Shown here: positions 53,436-61,800 of the stretch, one piece after another
Numbering within the stretch: position 1 is the stretch's first letter
How the letters are laid out: the number at the start of each line of letters is the position of its first letter
DNA from: Bacteroidota bacterium
Lineage (GTDB): Bacteria; Bacteroidota; Bacteroidia; Chitinophagales; Saprospiraceae
Assembly: GCA_003045895.1 (NCBI GenBank)
Contig: PZPC01000006.1
Location: 62,001 to 126,000, forward strand
Direction of reading: 5' to 3'
Length of the DNA stretch: 64,000 nt
Translations under genes and position numbers: made by a program
Notes under the pieces: model-generated
What the model was told of the DNA's origin: nothing
The model's input: the letters and a program-made list of their open reading frames with translations, nothing else
Databases searched by the model: none

Positions 53436-53955
53436 GAAAGGTGGGGATTTCAAAAAGATTCAGGTAATTTTTAGCTGCTCCTACCATTTTTCCAATACAA
53501 GCATGGTCAGATGCTATGGCCAGATGCGGTACATCCAGGGGTTCGTAGTCGGCCTTCAACTTGAGATAAACATCGAAATCAGCTTCACTATCTGGCCGGT
53601 GGTAACTCACGCGCTGACGAATAACTTCTTCATCGGCCAGAAGTTCAATCCAGACAATCGGCACATGGTACTGCTTCGCCAACTGTTCGTAAGGATCCCG
53701 CAACAACTTGGTATAGAAAGTAGCATCAACAATTACACTTTCATCACGTTCCAGGCAAGCTTCGGCTTCCCGCAATAAATTGGCATAAACAACCGACTTG
53801 GAAGTAGGACTATAATTACCCCACCGGCCGATATTTTTTCGAATGATATCACTGTTCAGGTGTTTGATATCAAGCGCGGCCGACAAAGCACGGGCAAAGG
53901 TAGTTTTGCCCGAACCGGGTAATCCGGTAATGAGGATTAATTTTGGGCTTTTCAT
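53428..53955 (-). CDS. Small P-loop kinase, partner of the APH-like gene
   Basis: This 175-residue protein starts MKSPKLILITGLPGSGKTT with a P-loop at 11-18. It continues with LNSDIIRKNIGRW and VIVDATFY, as in zeta-toxin/gluconate-kinase-type AAA_33 kinases. It corresponds to the C-terminal domain of bifunctional APH/ATP-binding proteins but is encoded upstream of the APH-like gene and overlaps it by 8 bp. An in-frame start eight codons upstream is possible. Confidence 0.88.
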   Translation of the reverse strand: MKSPKLILITGLPGSGKTTFARALSAALDIKHLNSDIIRKNIGRWGNYSPTSKSVVYANLLREAEACLERDESVIVDATFYTKLLRDPYEQLAKQYHVPIVWIELLADEEVIRQRVSYHRPDSEADFDVYLKLKADYEPLDVPHLAIASDHACIGKMVGAAKNYLNLFEIPTFHG

Positions 53956-54005
53956 GGTTTGCAATTGGATTTCTTGCAAAATCGCGGTTTACAACCCGAA
54001 AATCA

Positions 54006-54019
54006 ATGACATAAATCAA
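54006..54019. promoter_or_regulatory. FNR-like site upstream of the kinase-USP operon
   Basis: ATGAC-ATAA-ATCAA matches eight of ten bases of TTGAT-N4-ATCAA. It lies 50 bp before the minus-strand kinase ATG. A separate CTGACA/TGTCAG inverted repeat begins 2 bp further on. Confidence 0.45.
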
Positions 54020-54064
54020 CCTGACAGATGATCTTGTCAGAATTTTAGACCGAGTGTTGATATG

Positions 54065-54076
54065 TGATTAAAATCA
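54065..54076. promoter_or_regulatory. FNR/CRP-like palindrome upstream of the 222-residue lipoprotein gene
   Basis: TGAT-TAAA-ATCA fits the core exactly. With its flanks (TGTGATTAAAATCACC) it also fits the CRP half-sites TGTGA-N6-TCACA in nine of ten bases. It lies 97 bp before the lipoprotein ATG, in the divergent region with the kinase operon. Confidence 0.5.
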
Positions 54077-54173
54077 CCTATCTATTTGTATTGATTCTCT
54101 GACATTTTTTGTACTTAGTCAATACTTTGGTATCCAATGGATATTGATTTTGATTTTACCAAATAAGCTACCA

Positions 54174-54842
54174 ATGAAAAATATGATTCTTTGGCTCCTA
54201 TTAGCCAATACCTTCCTGTTGACGTGTGACCCCCCAATTGCTTTCACCAAGCCTCAGCCCGATGTCTACCCGGCCGCTACTGCCTTTGAACCAGCCTACC
54301 AGGGTTCCTATTTTTGTACGGGCGATTCGGCCATTTTACACGTGACGGACCAGGGTATCTACAAAGAAAAAACAATTGAATTTGAAACGACGCTGGAAGA
54401 AATAAAAGCCACCAAAGGCGTTCACCTGGAGGGTGACCAGTTGTACTTTGACCGGTCAGCCGAACCTATTGACCTCATTTATTTGGATGATAATGTGGTA
54501 AGTGGGCAGTTGGTACTTAGAGACACCCTCTTTTGGTTGCGGTATGGGCAAGTTCTCAAATACTACAAAGGCCACCAGGTACTCAACAAAAAACTACCCA
54601 ATAAGCAATGGGCGGTACAGGTACTCAGCATGGATGAAGACGGAAATTTGACCTTATTTACCACCAAACTACCCGAGGACCTGGCGGAACTGGAGGCCAT
54701 CACCCCGGTTACCGACATCTCCACCGAGGAGCATACCCAATACCTGATTGCCCCCAATGTCGCCGAGTTCAGAAAATTGCTCACGACCCAACTCATCTTT
54801 GAAGCATGCGATTATTTTGAGCGATTGCCCGGCACGTTGTAG
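54174..54842 (+). CDS. Lipoprotein of unknown function
   Basis: This 222-residue protein starts at an ATG opening a lipoprotein signal (MKNMILWLLLANTFLLTC, Cys18). The mature part is beta-rich and acidic, with SYFCTGDSAILHV and repeated short strands. I do not recognise the family. It sits in the stress island with an FNR/CRP-like palindrome upstream and a TACTTTGG near-consensus -7 sequence about 40 nt before the start. A perfect hairpin follows. Confidence 0.65.
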   Translation: MKNMILWLLLANTFLLTCDPPIAFTKPQPDVYPAATAFEPAYQGSYFCTGDSAILHVTDQGIYKEKTIEFETTLEEIKATKGVHLEGDQLYFDRSAEPIDLIYLDDNVVSGQLVLRDTLFWLRYGQVLKYYKGHQVLNKKLPNKQWAVQVLSMDEDGNLTLFTTKLPEDLAELEAITPVTDISTEEHTQYLIAPNVAEFRKLLTTQLIFEACDYFERLPGTL

Positions 54843-54902
54843 CGATTGTACTGTCCCAGACCCCGAAAATCTTTCCCAACAACAAGGGCCAAACGCTACA
54901 GG

Positions 54903-54936
54903 CCAGGCCTGCAAGACAATGTACTTGCAGGCCTGG
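54903..54936. terminator. Bidirectional hairpin between convergent genes
   Basis: CCAGGCCTGCAAG and CTTGCAGGCCTGG form a perfect 13-bp stem with an 8-nt loop. It lies between the stop codons of the lipoprotein and the 314-residue USP. No good T-run is present on either side. Confidence 0.6.
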
Positions 54937-54985
54937 GCGTAAAATGATCATTGGTTAGCGGTTGGGAACAGCCAAGGTGGCGGCT

Positions 54986-55930
54986 CTATTTCACCACCAG
55001 CGTTGGGATCGTATTGTTAATGGAAAGCAAGTGATCCGTTACGCTTCCCATCAGGAGTAGTTCTACCTTTGAATGCCCTTTGGCTCCCATGATTACCAGA
55101 TCGAATTCGTTTTCCACTGCGTAATCCATGATGTAATGAGCCGTAGCGGGGAAAGTTTTAGGAATCAAAATCTTCTTGATGTATTCCCGACCTTCAGGGG
55201 CATAAGAAGATAGAAAGAGGTCAAAAGCCTCCATGCGGTCACCTTCTACCATTTGTTGGAATTCTTCTGCTGTTTTCGATAGCCGAAATGGTGACAAATT
55301 AGGCGTGTCATAAACATTCAGACAAATAATCTTTACCGGTTCAGCTAGTTGCTTATTGATAGCCAGCGCCTGTTGTAAGGCCCGGGCCGAATGTTCCGAA
55401 AAGTCGATAGGGACTAAGATACTACGCAACCTATTCCAGGATGCCTCGGGAACCACCAATGCATTAACGGTTGCCTTGCGCACCATATTCTTCGCCAAAA
55501 TAGCATGACTTCCAGCTAGTTTCTTCTTCCCGATTACCACCAGGTCGGCCTCTATTTCCGCAGCTTCCGCCAACAACTCTTCCAAGGGATCGCCAGTGCG
55601 AGCCAGATAAGTGGTATTTTTAATATGGGCTTTTTTTACCAAAAGCTGGATATCTCCACCCAGCTGTTCCGTTACTTCTTCTTTGATATGTTGCTGCTCC
55701 ACCAGCAATTCCAACTCATCTGCACTTCCCGTTGTGAAAAGATCAAAACGGGGGACTACGTGCAGAAAACAGGCTGCGTGGACAGGAACCTGGCTCCCTA
55801 AAAAATCGAGGTATTTCAACAAGTGCTCGTCGGTATCATTTAATGCCAAACCTACCAAAGCTTGTTTGACCTCAAACTTGGCAACAACCATTTCTTCCGA
55901 TGGTTGGGTACTGTTTTTTGACTCTTTCAT
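54986..55930 (-). CDS. Tandem-domain universal stress protein (314 residues)
   Basis: Two UspA domains: the first (about 20-160) is divergent. The second (about 165-314) starts LRSILVPIDFSEHSARALQQAL and carries the G-x2-G-x9-G-S nucleotide-binding pattern (GAKGHSKVELLLMGS, about 285-299). The other two USPs of this island have the pattern in their first domain instead. The gene lies 22 bp downstream of the 119-residue protein gene and shares its probable promoter. Confidence 0.9.
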   Translation of the reverse strand: MKESKNSTQPSEEMVVAKFEVKQALVGLALNDTDEHLLKYLDFLGSQVPVHAACFLHVVPRFDLFTTGSADELELLVEQQHIKEEVTEQLGGDIQLLVKKAHIKNTTYLARTGDPLEELLAEAAEIEADLVVIGKKKLAGSHAILAKNMVRKATVNALVVPEASWNRLRSILVPIDFSEHSARALQQALAINKQLAEPVKIICLNVYDTPNLSPFRLSKTAEEFQQMVEGDRMEAFDLFLSSYAPEGREYIKKILIPKTFPATAHYIMDYAVENEFDLVIMGAKGHSKVELLLMGSVTDHLLSINNTIPTLVVK

Positions 55931-55952
55931 TTAGGATGTTTTTAGGCTCGGT

Positions 55953-56312
55953 TTATGCTTGAATGGAATGTAACCCTTTCCGGTTTTGGACCTCCAGGGT
56001 CCAATCATCGGTGATGGTGGTTTGCAACCAAAGGTCATTGGAACGCCGAAATATCTGTACGTGCAGGCCAAAGCGGGATTCCATCTCGGCCTCAAAATCA
56101 GCCACCGTCTTTGTAGGCCGCAACTCCACGTCACCCGCCTGTAATTCCGGGTTAATTTTAGCAAGGGGCAAACTGACCTCGTAGGTCAACTTCCGGGGAG
56201 ACCCCTGGTGATCGAGGTGGCCTTTTTTATAAAAAGCGATCTTAAGCCCCGGAAAAATGGCGTGGAACTCTTCTTGTATTTCGGCGATGGTTCGGTTTGG
56301 ACTAATTTTCAT
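55953..56312 (-). CDS. Small protein of unknown function, first gene of a USP operon
   Basis: This 119-residue soluble protein is unrecognised. It starts MKISPNRTIAEIQEEFHAIFPGL and has a similar second half (TVADFEAEMESRFGLHVQIF). The two halves look like an internal duplication of a short alpha/beta unit (compare TIAEIQEEFHAIFPGLKIAFYK with the latter). No signal peptide or membrane segment is present. A USP gene follows and an FNR-like palindrome lies 69 bp upstream. Confidence 0.7.
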   Translation of the reverse strand: MKISPNRTIAEIQEEFHAIFPGLKIAFYKKGHLDHQGSPRKLTYEVSLPLAKINPELQAGDVELRPTKTVADFEAEMESRFGLHVQIFRRSNDLWLQTTITDDWTLEVQNRKGLHSIQA

Positions 56313-56381
56313 GGCTCATTTTTATGCTGCAAATTAGCCGCTTAGACCTTCGGATTCGTTGACGATATTCAACTCCAAAGG

Positions 56382-56393
56382 TGATTTACATCA
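56382..56393. promoter_or_regulatory. FNR-like palindrome upstream of the 119-residue gene and USP
   Basis: TGAT-TTAC-ATCA fits the core exactly, with G and G as flanking bases. On the minus strand a TAATTTG element at 56330-56336 is a plausible -7 sequence, which would place the palindrome about 60 nt upstream of the transcript start, a usual class I activator position. Confidence 0.5.
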
Positions 56394-56407
56394 GCCCGAT
56401 CGTTCAG

Positions 56408-57394
56408 CTAGAATTGTTCCAGCAGGACCTTGACGCGGTCGGAAAGCTGGCTACGGGCAGCAGGAGAAAGTTGCTCCTCCACCACATCGCGCAGGCGCAA
56501 AAAATGCCAATCCAGGCTTCCGGCCGTTGGGCAATAACGGAATACGAGCACCGAGTCGGGATGGAAATTGGTAATGTACGGGGCCGGATCGGCCATATCC
56601 AGGCTGTTATTGATACCTGAGCCCAGCAAGTGGATACCTTCAGGCGTAGTAAACTGGTAGCCTTTGCTGTTCATCCCCACATCGCCCCCCACCAGGGTGA
56701 CCTGAATACCCCGCTGCTGCAACTGCACCAGGGAGGGGCGTATTTCAGCAGAAAAATCGCCGGTAGCCCGGCAATCTGGCCGCACGGGCATCCCCGTTAC
56801 GTTATCCGGACGCAGTGTATCTCCCTGGAAATTGCGTTTGTCTTCATTGAGCAAGCCATGGTGGTGAAGGATGACCAACTGGGACGCGGATTTGATGGTA
56901 TCCAGTACGGTGGTCAGCCATTGAATCTGTGCTGCTTTTCGCGCACAGTCGGTAGCCGGGGGTGTCCAGGCGTTGTGCCAGAACAGGTTGGTATTCAACA
57001 CGATGATTTGCAGACCGTCCTGCCGGGTCGTGTAGTAATCACCCCGGCCAGTAGCCTGGCGCAACAAGGCTTCGTCTCCTTCCAGCAAATCGTGGTTCCC
57101 CCAGGCCCAGTGGGTGGTCTGCTGTGTCAGGCCAAAAATATGGTCCAGGTACTGTAAAGTGGCCTCCGATTTGCTGGTCCGCCCGCAGACGTCTCCGCCC
57201 AGCCACACCCCTGCATATCGGGAAAAATCCAATAACTCCAGGCGAGGATCCAAGCTGTTTTCGGTGTACCAATCGTAGGGATGCCCCAGGAAAATAAATT
57301 CCTGACAAGGCGTAGCAGGAGCTGTTTTGTCTTTGCGCAAGCAGGCGAATAGCAACAGGGACAGGGTACCAACCAGGCAAAATCGCCAACTCAT
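56408..57394 (-). CDS. Lipoprotein metallophosphatase
   Basis: This 328-residue protein has a lipoprotein signal with lipobox LFAC (Cys18). Calcineurin-type metallophosphatase motifs follow: FLGHPYDW at the first metal site, WLGGDVCGR, WGNHDLLEG and VILHHHGL. The first motif is H-x-x-D rather than D-x-H, so metal binding may differ. The substrate is unknown. Its start overlaps the stop of the coiled-coil gene by 4 bp (ATGA), so the two are translationally coupled. Confidence 0.85.
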   Translation of the reverse strand: MSWRFCLVGTLSLLLFACLRKDKTAPATPCQEFIFLGHPYDWYTENSLDPRLELLDFSRYAGVWLGGDVCGRTSKSEATLQYLDHIFGLTQQTTHWAWGNHDLLEGDEALLRQATGRGDYYTTRQDGLQIIVLNTNLFWHNAWTPPATDCARKAAQIQWLTTVLDTIKSASQLVILHHHGLLNEDKRNFQGDTLRPDNVTGMPVRPDCRATGDFSAEIRPSLVQLQQRGIQVTLVGGDVGMNSKGYQFTTPEGIHLLGSGINNSLDMADPAPYITNFHPDSVLVFRYCPTAGSLDWHFLRLRDVVEEQLSPAARSQLSDRVKVLLEQF

Positions 57395-58068
57395 GAGGCG
57401 AGTATTTTTTCCAATTCTTTTTGCAAATGCAACACGTCTTCGAGGCCGCTGCTGCTCTGCATGCGGGTAGAAAGATCCTGAATAACTTCCAGGGAGGTCG
57501 TTTCGCGTTCTACGTCCCAGCGCAGGGCTTCCATAGCGGCCAGGTCATCGTAGTGTTGCTCCCGGTATTGTTCCAGCTCCCGCTTTTTGTGCTCCAGGGT
57601 AGCGAGCAATTGGTGTTGTTCCAACAAGGATTCCAATTTGGTGGCGCATTGTTGGTAAAAAAGCACTTTGGTTTGCCGCAAGGTGTTTTCTTGCTCAAAG
57701 CCGTGTACCAGTCGGCGGGTTTCGGCGGCTACCGACTCGGGGAGTTGCCGTCCGGCGCGCAGCTGCTTTTCCAGTTCCTGCTTGCTTTTAAGAATTTGTT
57801 GTTGCTCCTGGCGCAGCTTTTCCACCTGTTCCTGACAGGCTTGCAAACGGCTTTGAATTTGCCCCACCGTCGTTTGTTCAAAAGCTTTGGCCGTTGTTTT
57901 TTCTTCCCAATCCTGGCGCCACCACCACCAAAGCACCCCCACCAATGCAGCAGCCAGGATAATAAACAGGAAGAATCGCATAAAAGGTAAAAACCGCAGG
58001 ATCAACAACAACGACAACAAGGCTGCTGTACCCCCAAAAACCAATCTCGTGACATCCGTATTGCGCAT
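57391..58068 (-). CDS. Membrane-anchored coiled-coil protein
   Basis: This 225-residue protein has one or two hydrophobic N-terminal segments (about 10-48, LVFGGTAALLSLLLILRFLPFMRFFLFIIL). A long Gln/Glu/Leu-rich coiled coil follows (about 60-215). I see no catalytic motif. It is the upstream gene of the pair with the metallophosphatase and may place it at the membrane. It is divergent from the DUF4956 gene. Confidence 0.7.
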   Translation of the reverse strand: MRNTDVTRLVFGGTAALLSLLLILRFLPFMRFFLFIILAAALVGVLWWWWRQDWEEKTTAKAFEQTTVGQIQSRLQACQEQVEKLRQEQQQILKSKQELEKQLRAGRQLPESVAAETRRLVHGFEQENTLRQTKVLFYQQCATKLESLLEQHQLLATLEHKKRELEQYREQHYDDLAAMEALRWDVERETTSLEVIQDLSTRMQSSSGLEDVLHLQKELEKILAS

Positions 58069-58165
58069 AACTCAAAACTAAGGAACGTTTGCACAATAAC
58101 AAGGCTTTTTTCATGGCTTTTTCGACGGATTAACATTTTTTAAAGCCAATCCTGAAAAAGGGGGT

Positions 58166-58173
58166 TATTTTTG
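58166..58173 (+). promoter_or_regulatory. -7 element of the DUF4956-CotH operon
   Basis: TATTTTTG matches TAnnTTTG exactly, 16 nt before the DUF4956 ATG. The short distance implies a 5' leader of only about 10 nt. Confidence 0.5.
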
Positions 58174-58189
58174 CGCCAAAGCCCGCAAC

Positions 58190-58879
58190 ATGGATTTTTT
58201 ACAAGAACTTCAAGAACGATACATTCAGGAATTCTCCAACAATGTGCCCCTGGCCGAATTCCTGTTCAATATTTTCATCGCCAGCCTTTTGGCCAGTCTG
58301 GTCCGCCTGTTTTATATCCACTACGGCAACGCGGTCTCCAACCGGCGGCGCTTTGGCAACAATTTTCTGCCCCTGGCCCTGGGCACCTTGTTGGTCATTA
58401 TGATCGTCAAATCTTCCATTGCCCTTTCCCTGGGCCTGGTGGGAGCCTTGTCCATTGTCCGCTTCCGGGCCGCGATCAAGGATCCCGAAGAGCTGGTTTA
58501 CCTGTTTATGACCATTGGGTTGGGCCTGGCTTGCGGGGCCAACCAACCCCTGCTGGCGGTCATTGCCATCGTCGTTATTTTGGGTGTGCTCTGGATCAGC
58601 AAACGCCTGACGGGAGAAAGCCAGCAACACACCTCCGGGCGGTTGTTTCTCAACATCACCACCGATACGAATGACCTGGACCAGGTAACGGCCATACTCG
58701 TGGCCCACCTCCCCTACGTGGAACTCAAACGCCTCGACACCCTGGAAACAGGCCTGGACATGGCTTTTGTAGCCCGGGCAGACTCGCCGCAACAGATCAA
58801 CCAATTGCAGCAGGCCCTGCGGCAACTTTCGCCAGGTACCCGCCTGTCCCTGCTGGAACAACCTGAACTCATCGTTTAA
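58190..58879 (+). CDS. DUF4956 membrane protein
   Basis: This 229-residue protein has four membrane segments (about 20-42, 58-78, 82-95 and 112-135). The DUF4956 core LVGALSIVRFRAAIKDPEELVYLFMTIGLGLACG is present, and a soluble C-terminal domain follows. The family is often beside CotH-like kinases and VTC-type polyphosphate polymerases. Its stop codon and the next start share TAATG, so it is translationally coupled to the CotH gene. Confidence 0.88.
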   Translation: MDFLQELQERYIQEFSNNVPLAEFLFNIFIASLLASLVRLFYIHYGNAVSNRRRFGNNFLPLALGTLLVIMIVKSSIALSLGLVGALSIVRFRAAIKDPEELVYLFMTIGLGLACGANQPLLAVIAIVVILGVLWISKRLTGESQQHTSGRLFLNITTDTNDLDQVTAILVAHLPYVELKRLDTLETGLDMAFVARADSPQQINQLQQALRQLSPGTRLSLLEQPELIV

Positions 58880-61800
58880 TGCTACTCTCTTCCCAAAACG
58901 ACCGGCAGGGCCTGGGCCGGGAACGCAACTTCCTGGGCCTCGGGCTATTGGTAGCAGCGGCGGCCGTCATTGCTTTGCTGTGGCAAGTAGACCCCCAGGT
59001 AACCCCCAGCACCCCGGAACGGATAGCCTGTGATGCCGAACGCTCACGGGGCGACTTTTTTTACAATGGGGACTTCAAATTCGAAGGCGCGCAGTTTCGC
59101 AGTGCAGCAGCAGCGCACAGTGGACGTTACAGCCTGGCCTTTCCCGTCGGCTCCGAAGTACAGTACGGCTTTAACATCGTTCTGGACCAGGTGCGGCCCG
59201 GTGAGGTATACGAAGTCAGTGTCTGGAGCCATGGCAACGAACAAGCAACCGCCAAACTGGCCGTCCAGGGGCGCAAGCCGGCAGGTCTTTATTTTGAGAC
59301 GGCCCAAATCGAAACCGTCGATGCCGCTGGCTGGGCGTTGCACCGCCTGCGTTTTCATATTCCTTTTCAAACTCCCCCCTCCCAGCTCGGGGTTTACGTG
59401 TACGCCAATGGGAGCCAGCCGGTTTACTTCGATGATCTGATGATCAAAAAAGTAGACCGCTGGGATGCCGAAAAATTCAAACCCACCCAGTTGCGGATCG
59501 AGCTGGATCAAAAAGCGCTCCGCCAATTGGAGGATAAACGCGCAGCAGCGCTCCGCAATGGCGTACTCCAAACCAGTGAAGATGACTGGGTAGATGGCCA
59601 GGTACAAGCGCCTGAAGGATCCACAATGGCAGCCAAAGTAAGGCTAAAAGGAGACTGGCTCGACCACCTGCGGAGCAACAAATGGTCGTTTCGGATAAAA
59701 TTGAAAGGTGCCCACTCCTGGCGCGGCATGCAAACTTTCAGCCTGCACACGCCGGCGGCCCGTTACTTCCTGCACGAGTGGCTTCTGCACCGTTTTTGGG
59801 AACAAGAAGATGTACTAACCACGCGGTACGACTTTATTGAACTCCTCATCAACGGAGAATCACGCGGCATTTACGCCTACGAAGAACATTTTGAAAAACA
59901 ACTGGTTGAATCCCAGCAAAGGCGGGAAGGACCTATTGTGAAATTCAGCGAAGAAGGCTTCTGGGCAGGTATGAGCCGACAACTGACCAGCTACGGCTTC
60001 ATTCGGCCAGGCAGCGGTCATTCCGGACAAAACCTGGCCAATGCTCCGGTTGTTGCCTTCAACGAAACCGAAATACGACAAGATACGATCCAGTCGCGCC
60101 TCTACCAGCAGGCCCACTTGTTGCTGGAAGCCTACCGCCAGGGCAACAGCACGCCCGAGCAGGTTTTTGACCTGGAAAAACTAGCCCGTTACTACGCTGG
60201 CTGCGACCTCCTCAATGGCTACCACGGTATTGTCTGGCACAACCAACGGTTCTATTACAACCCCCTGATCGGACAACTCGAACCCATCGGTTTCGATGGC
60301 TTTGCGGACCGGCCGACCAATCGGTACCACTTTCTGGCGGAAGGAGCCCTGCACCCCGACCAACTGGACGGCATTTCCTTGCCCGCTTTCCTGCTCCAGG
60401 ATACGACCTTTGTACGCATCTATCTGGCCACTCTGGAACGCCTCACCCGCCCCGAAGCATGGGCCGCCTTTTTTGCTGCGAATGAGGAAGAATGGACGGC
60501 CCGCCTGAATTGGCTCCAAATGGAATTCCCCGATTACCAGCCCGATGCGCAAACGCTGGCGAGTGAAGTAGCTTTTGTGCGCTCCCACCTCCTTCCTTTT
60601 GCCGAAACCAGTTTGCGCACCTACCGGCAGCCCGGGGGGGGCATCCTGGTCAATAATACCCACACCCTACCCCTGGTCATCAAAGGCTACAGCTCTTCGC
60701 CAAACTACCTGGGCCGGCTCTTGGACACGGCCATCTGGCTACCCGCTGCTCCGGTGCGCAAACTGTGGACAAAACTCCGCCAGGAAACCGGACCTTCCCA
60801 ATTCCGCGGCCTGGATTTTTGGAACGAACAAGCGCTGGCCGAACAGACCACCCCTTATTTTACGGCTATTCAATTGCCTGCCGCTGCCCGCTACCTCTAT
60901 TTCCAGATTCCGGGTTGGGATACGCTACTCGTCAGTGCCATCAATGACTTGGCTCCGCCAACGGGTGTTCCTGCGGCACAGCCATTCCGGCAAGCCAGCC
61001 AGGCAAAAGACTTTCCTTCCCTGCGTTGGAACGAAGCGCGTAAAATCATCTTTGTTCCGGCCGGAGAGCACCTGTTTACCCGTGATCTCATCGTAGGAAA
61101 AAATCACGAACTCCACCTGGCGCCGGGGGCCATTATCCAGCTCAACAAGGGATCAGCCATCATTAGCTACGGCGCAGTACGGGCGATTGGAGCGGAAGAA
61201 TTACCCATTGAGATCACCACGACCGATGGTACCGGGCAGGGCCTACAGGTATTCAACGCAGCTACCGCTTCGGTGCTGAAACGGGTTGTTTTCCGGGGTC
61301 TCACCAACTTGCACAAGGGAGACTGGGCGTTAACGGGCGCCGTGACTTTCCTGGCCTCCGCCGTCCAAATAGAGGAATGCCTTTTTATTAACAACCACAG
61401 CGAGGATGCCCTTAATATGATTCGCAGCACTTTTAGTCTTATCAATTGCGTCTTCCGGCAAATCAGTTCCGATGCTTTTGACAGCGATTTCTGTAAAGGA
61501 ACCCTCACCAATTGTTTCTTTACCGAGGTCGTCAACGATGGCATGGATTTTTCGGGTAGTGTAATTACGGTGGTGGATGCCCACACCAAAGGGTGTGGCG
61601 ACAAAGGCATCAGTGCGGGAGAAGCCAGTGACATCACGGTGCTCGGTGCCGTCATCGAACAAAGCCCCATCGGGATTGCTTCCAAAGATGAATCCACCGT
61701 CAATGCCCGCAATATCCAATTGACGGACTGCGGACAAGGGTTGGTTGTTTTCCAGAAGAAACCTGAATACGGGCCTGCTTTCCTTTTGGTGGAAGGCCTG

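Noticed and set aside
54020-54039. CTGACA/TGTCAG inverted repeat as a separate operator
   Set aside because: The six-base arms with an eight-base spacer are too short to argue for on their own, and they lie next to a better FNR-like site.
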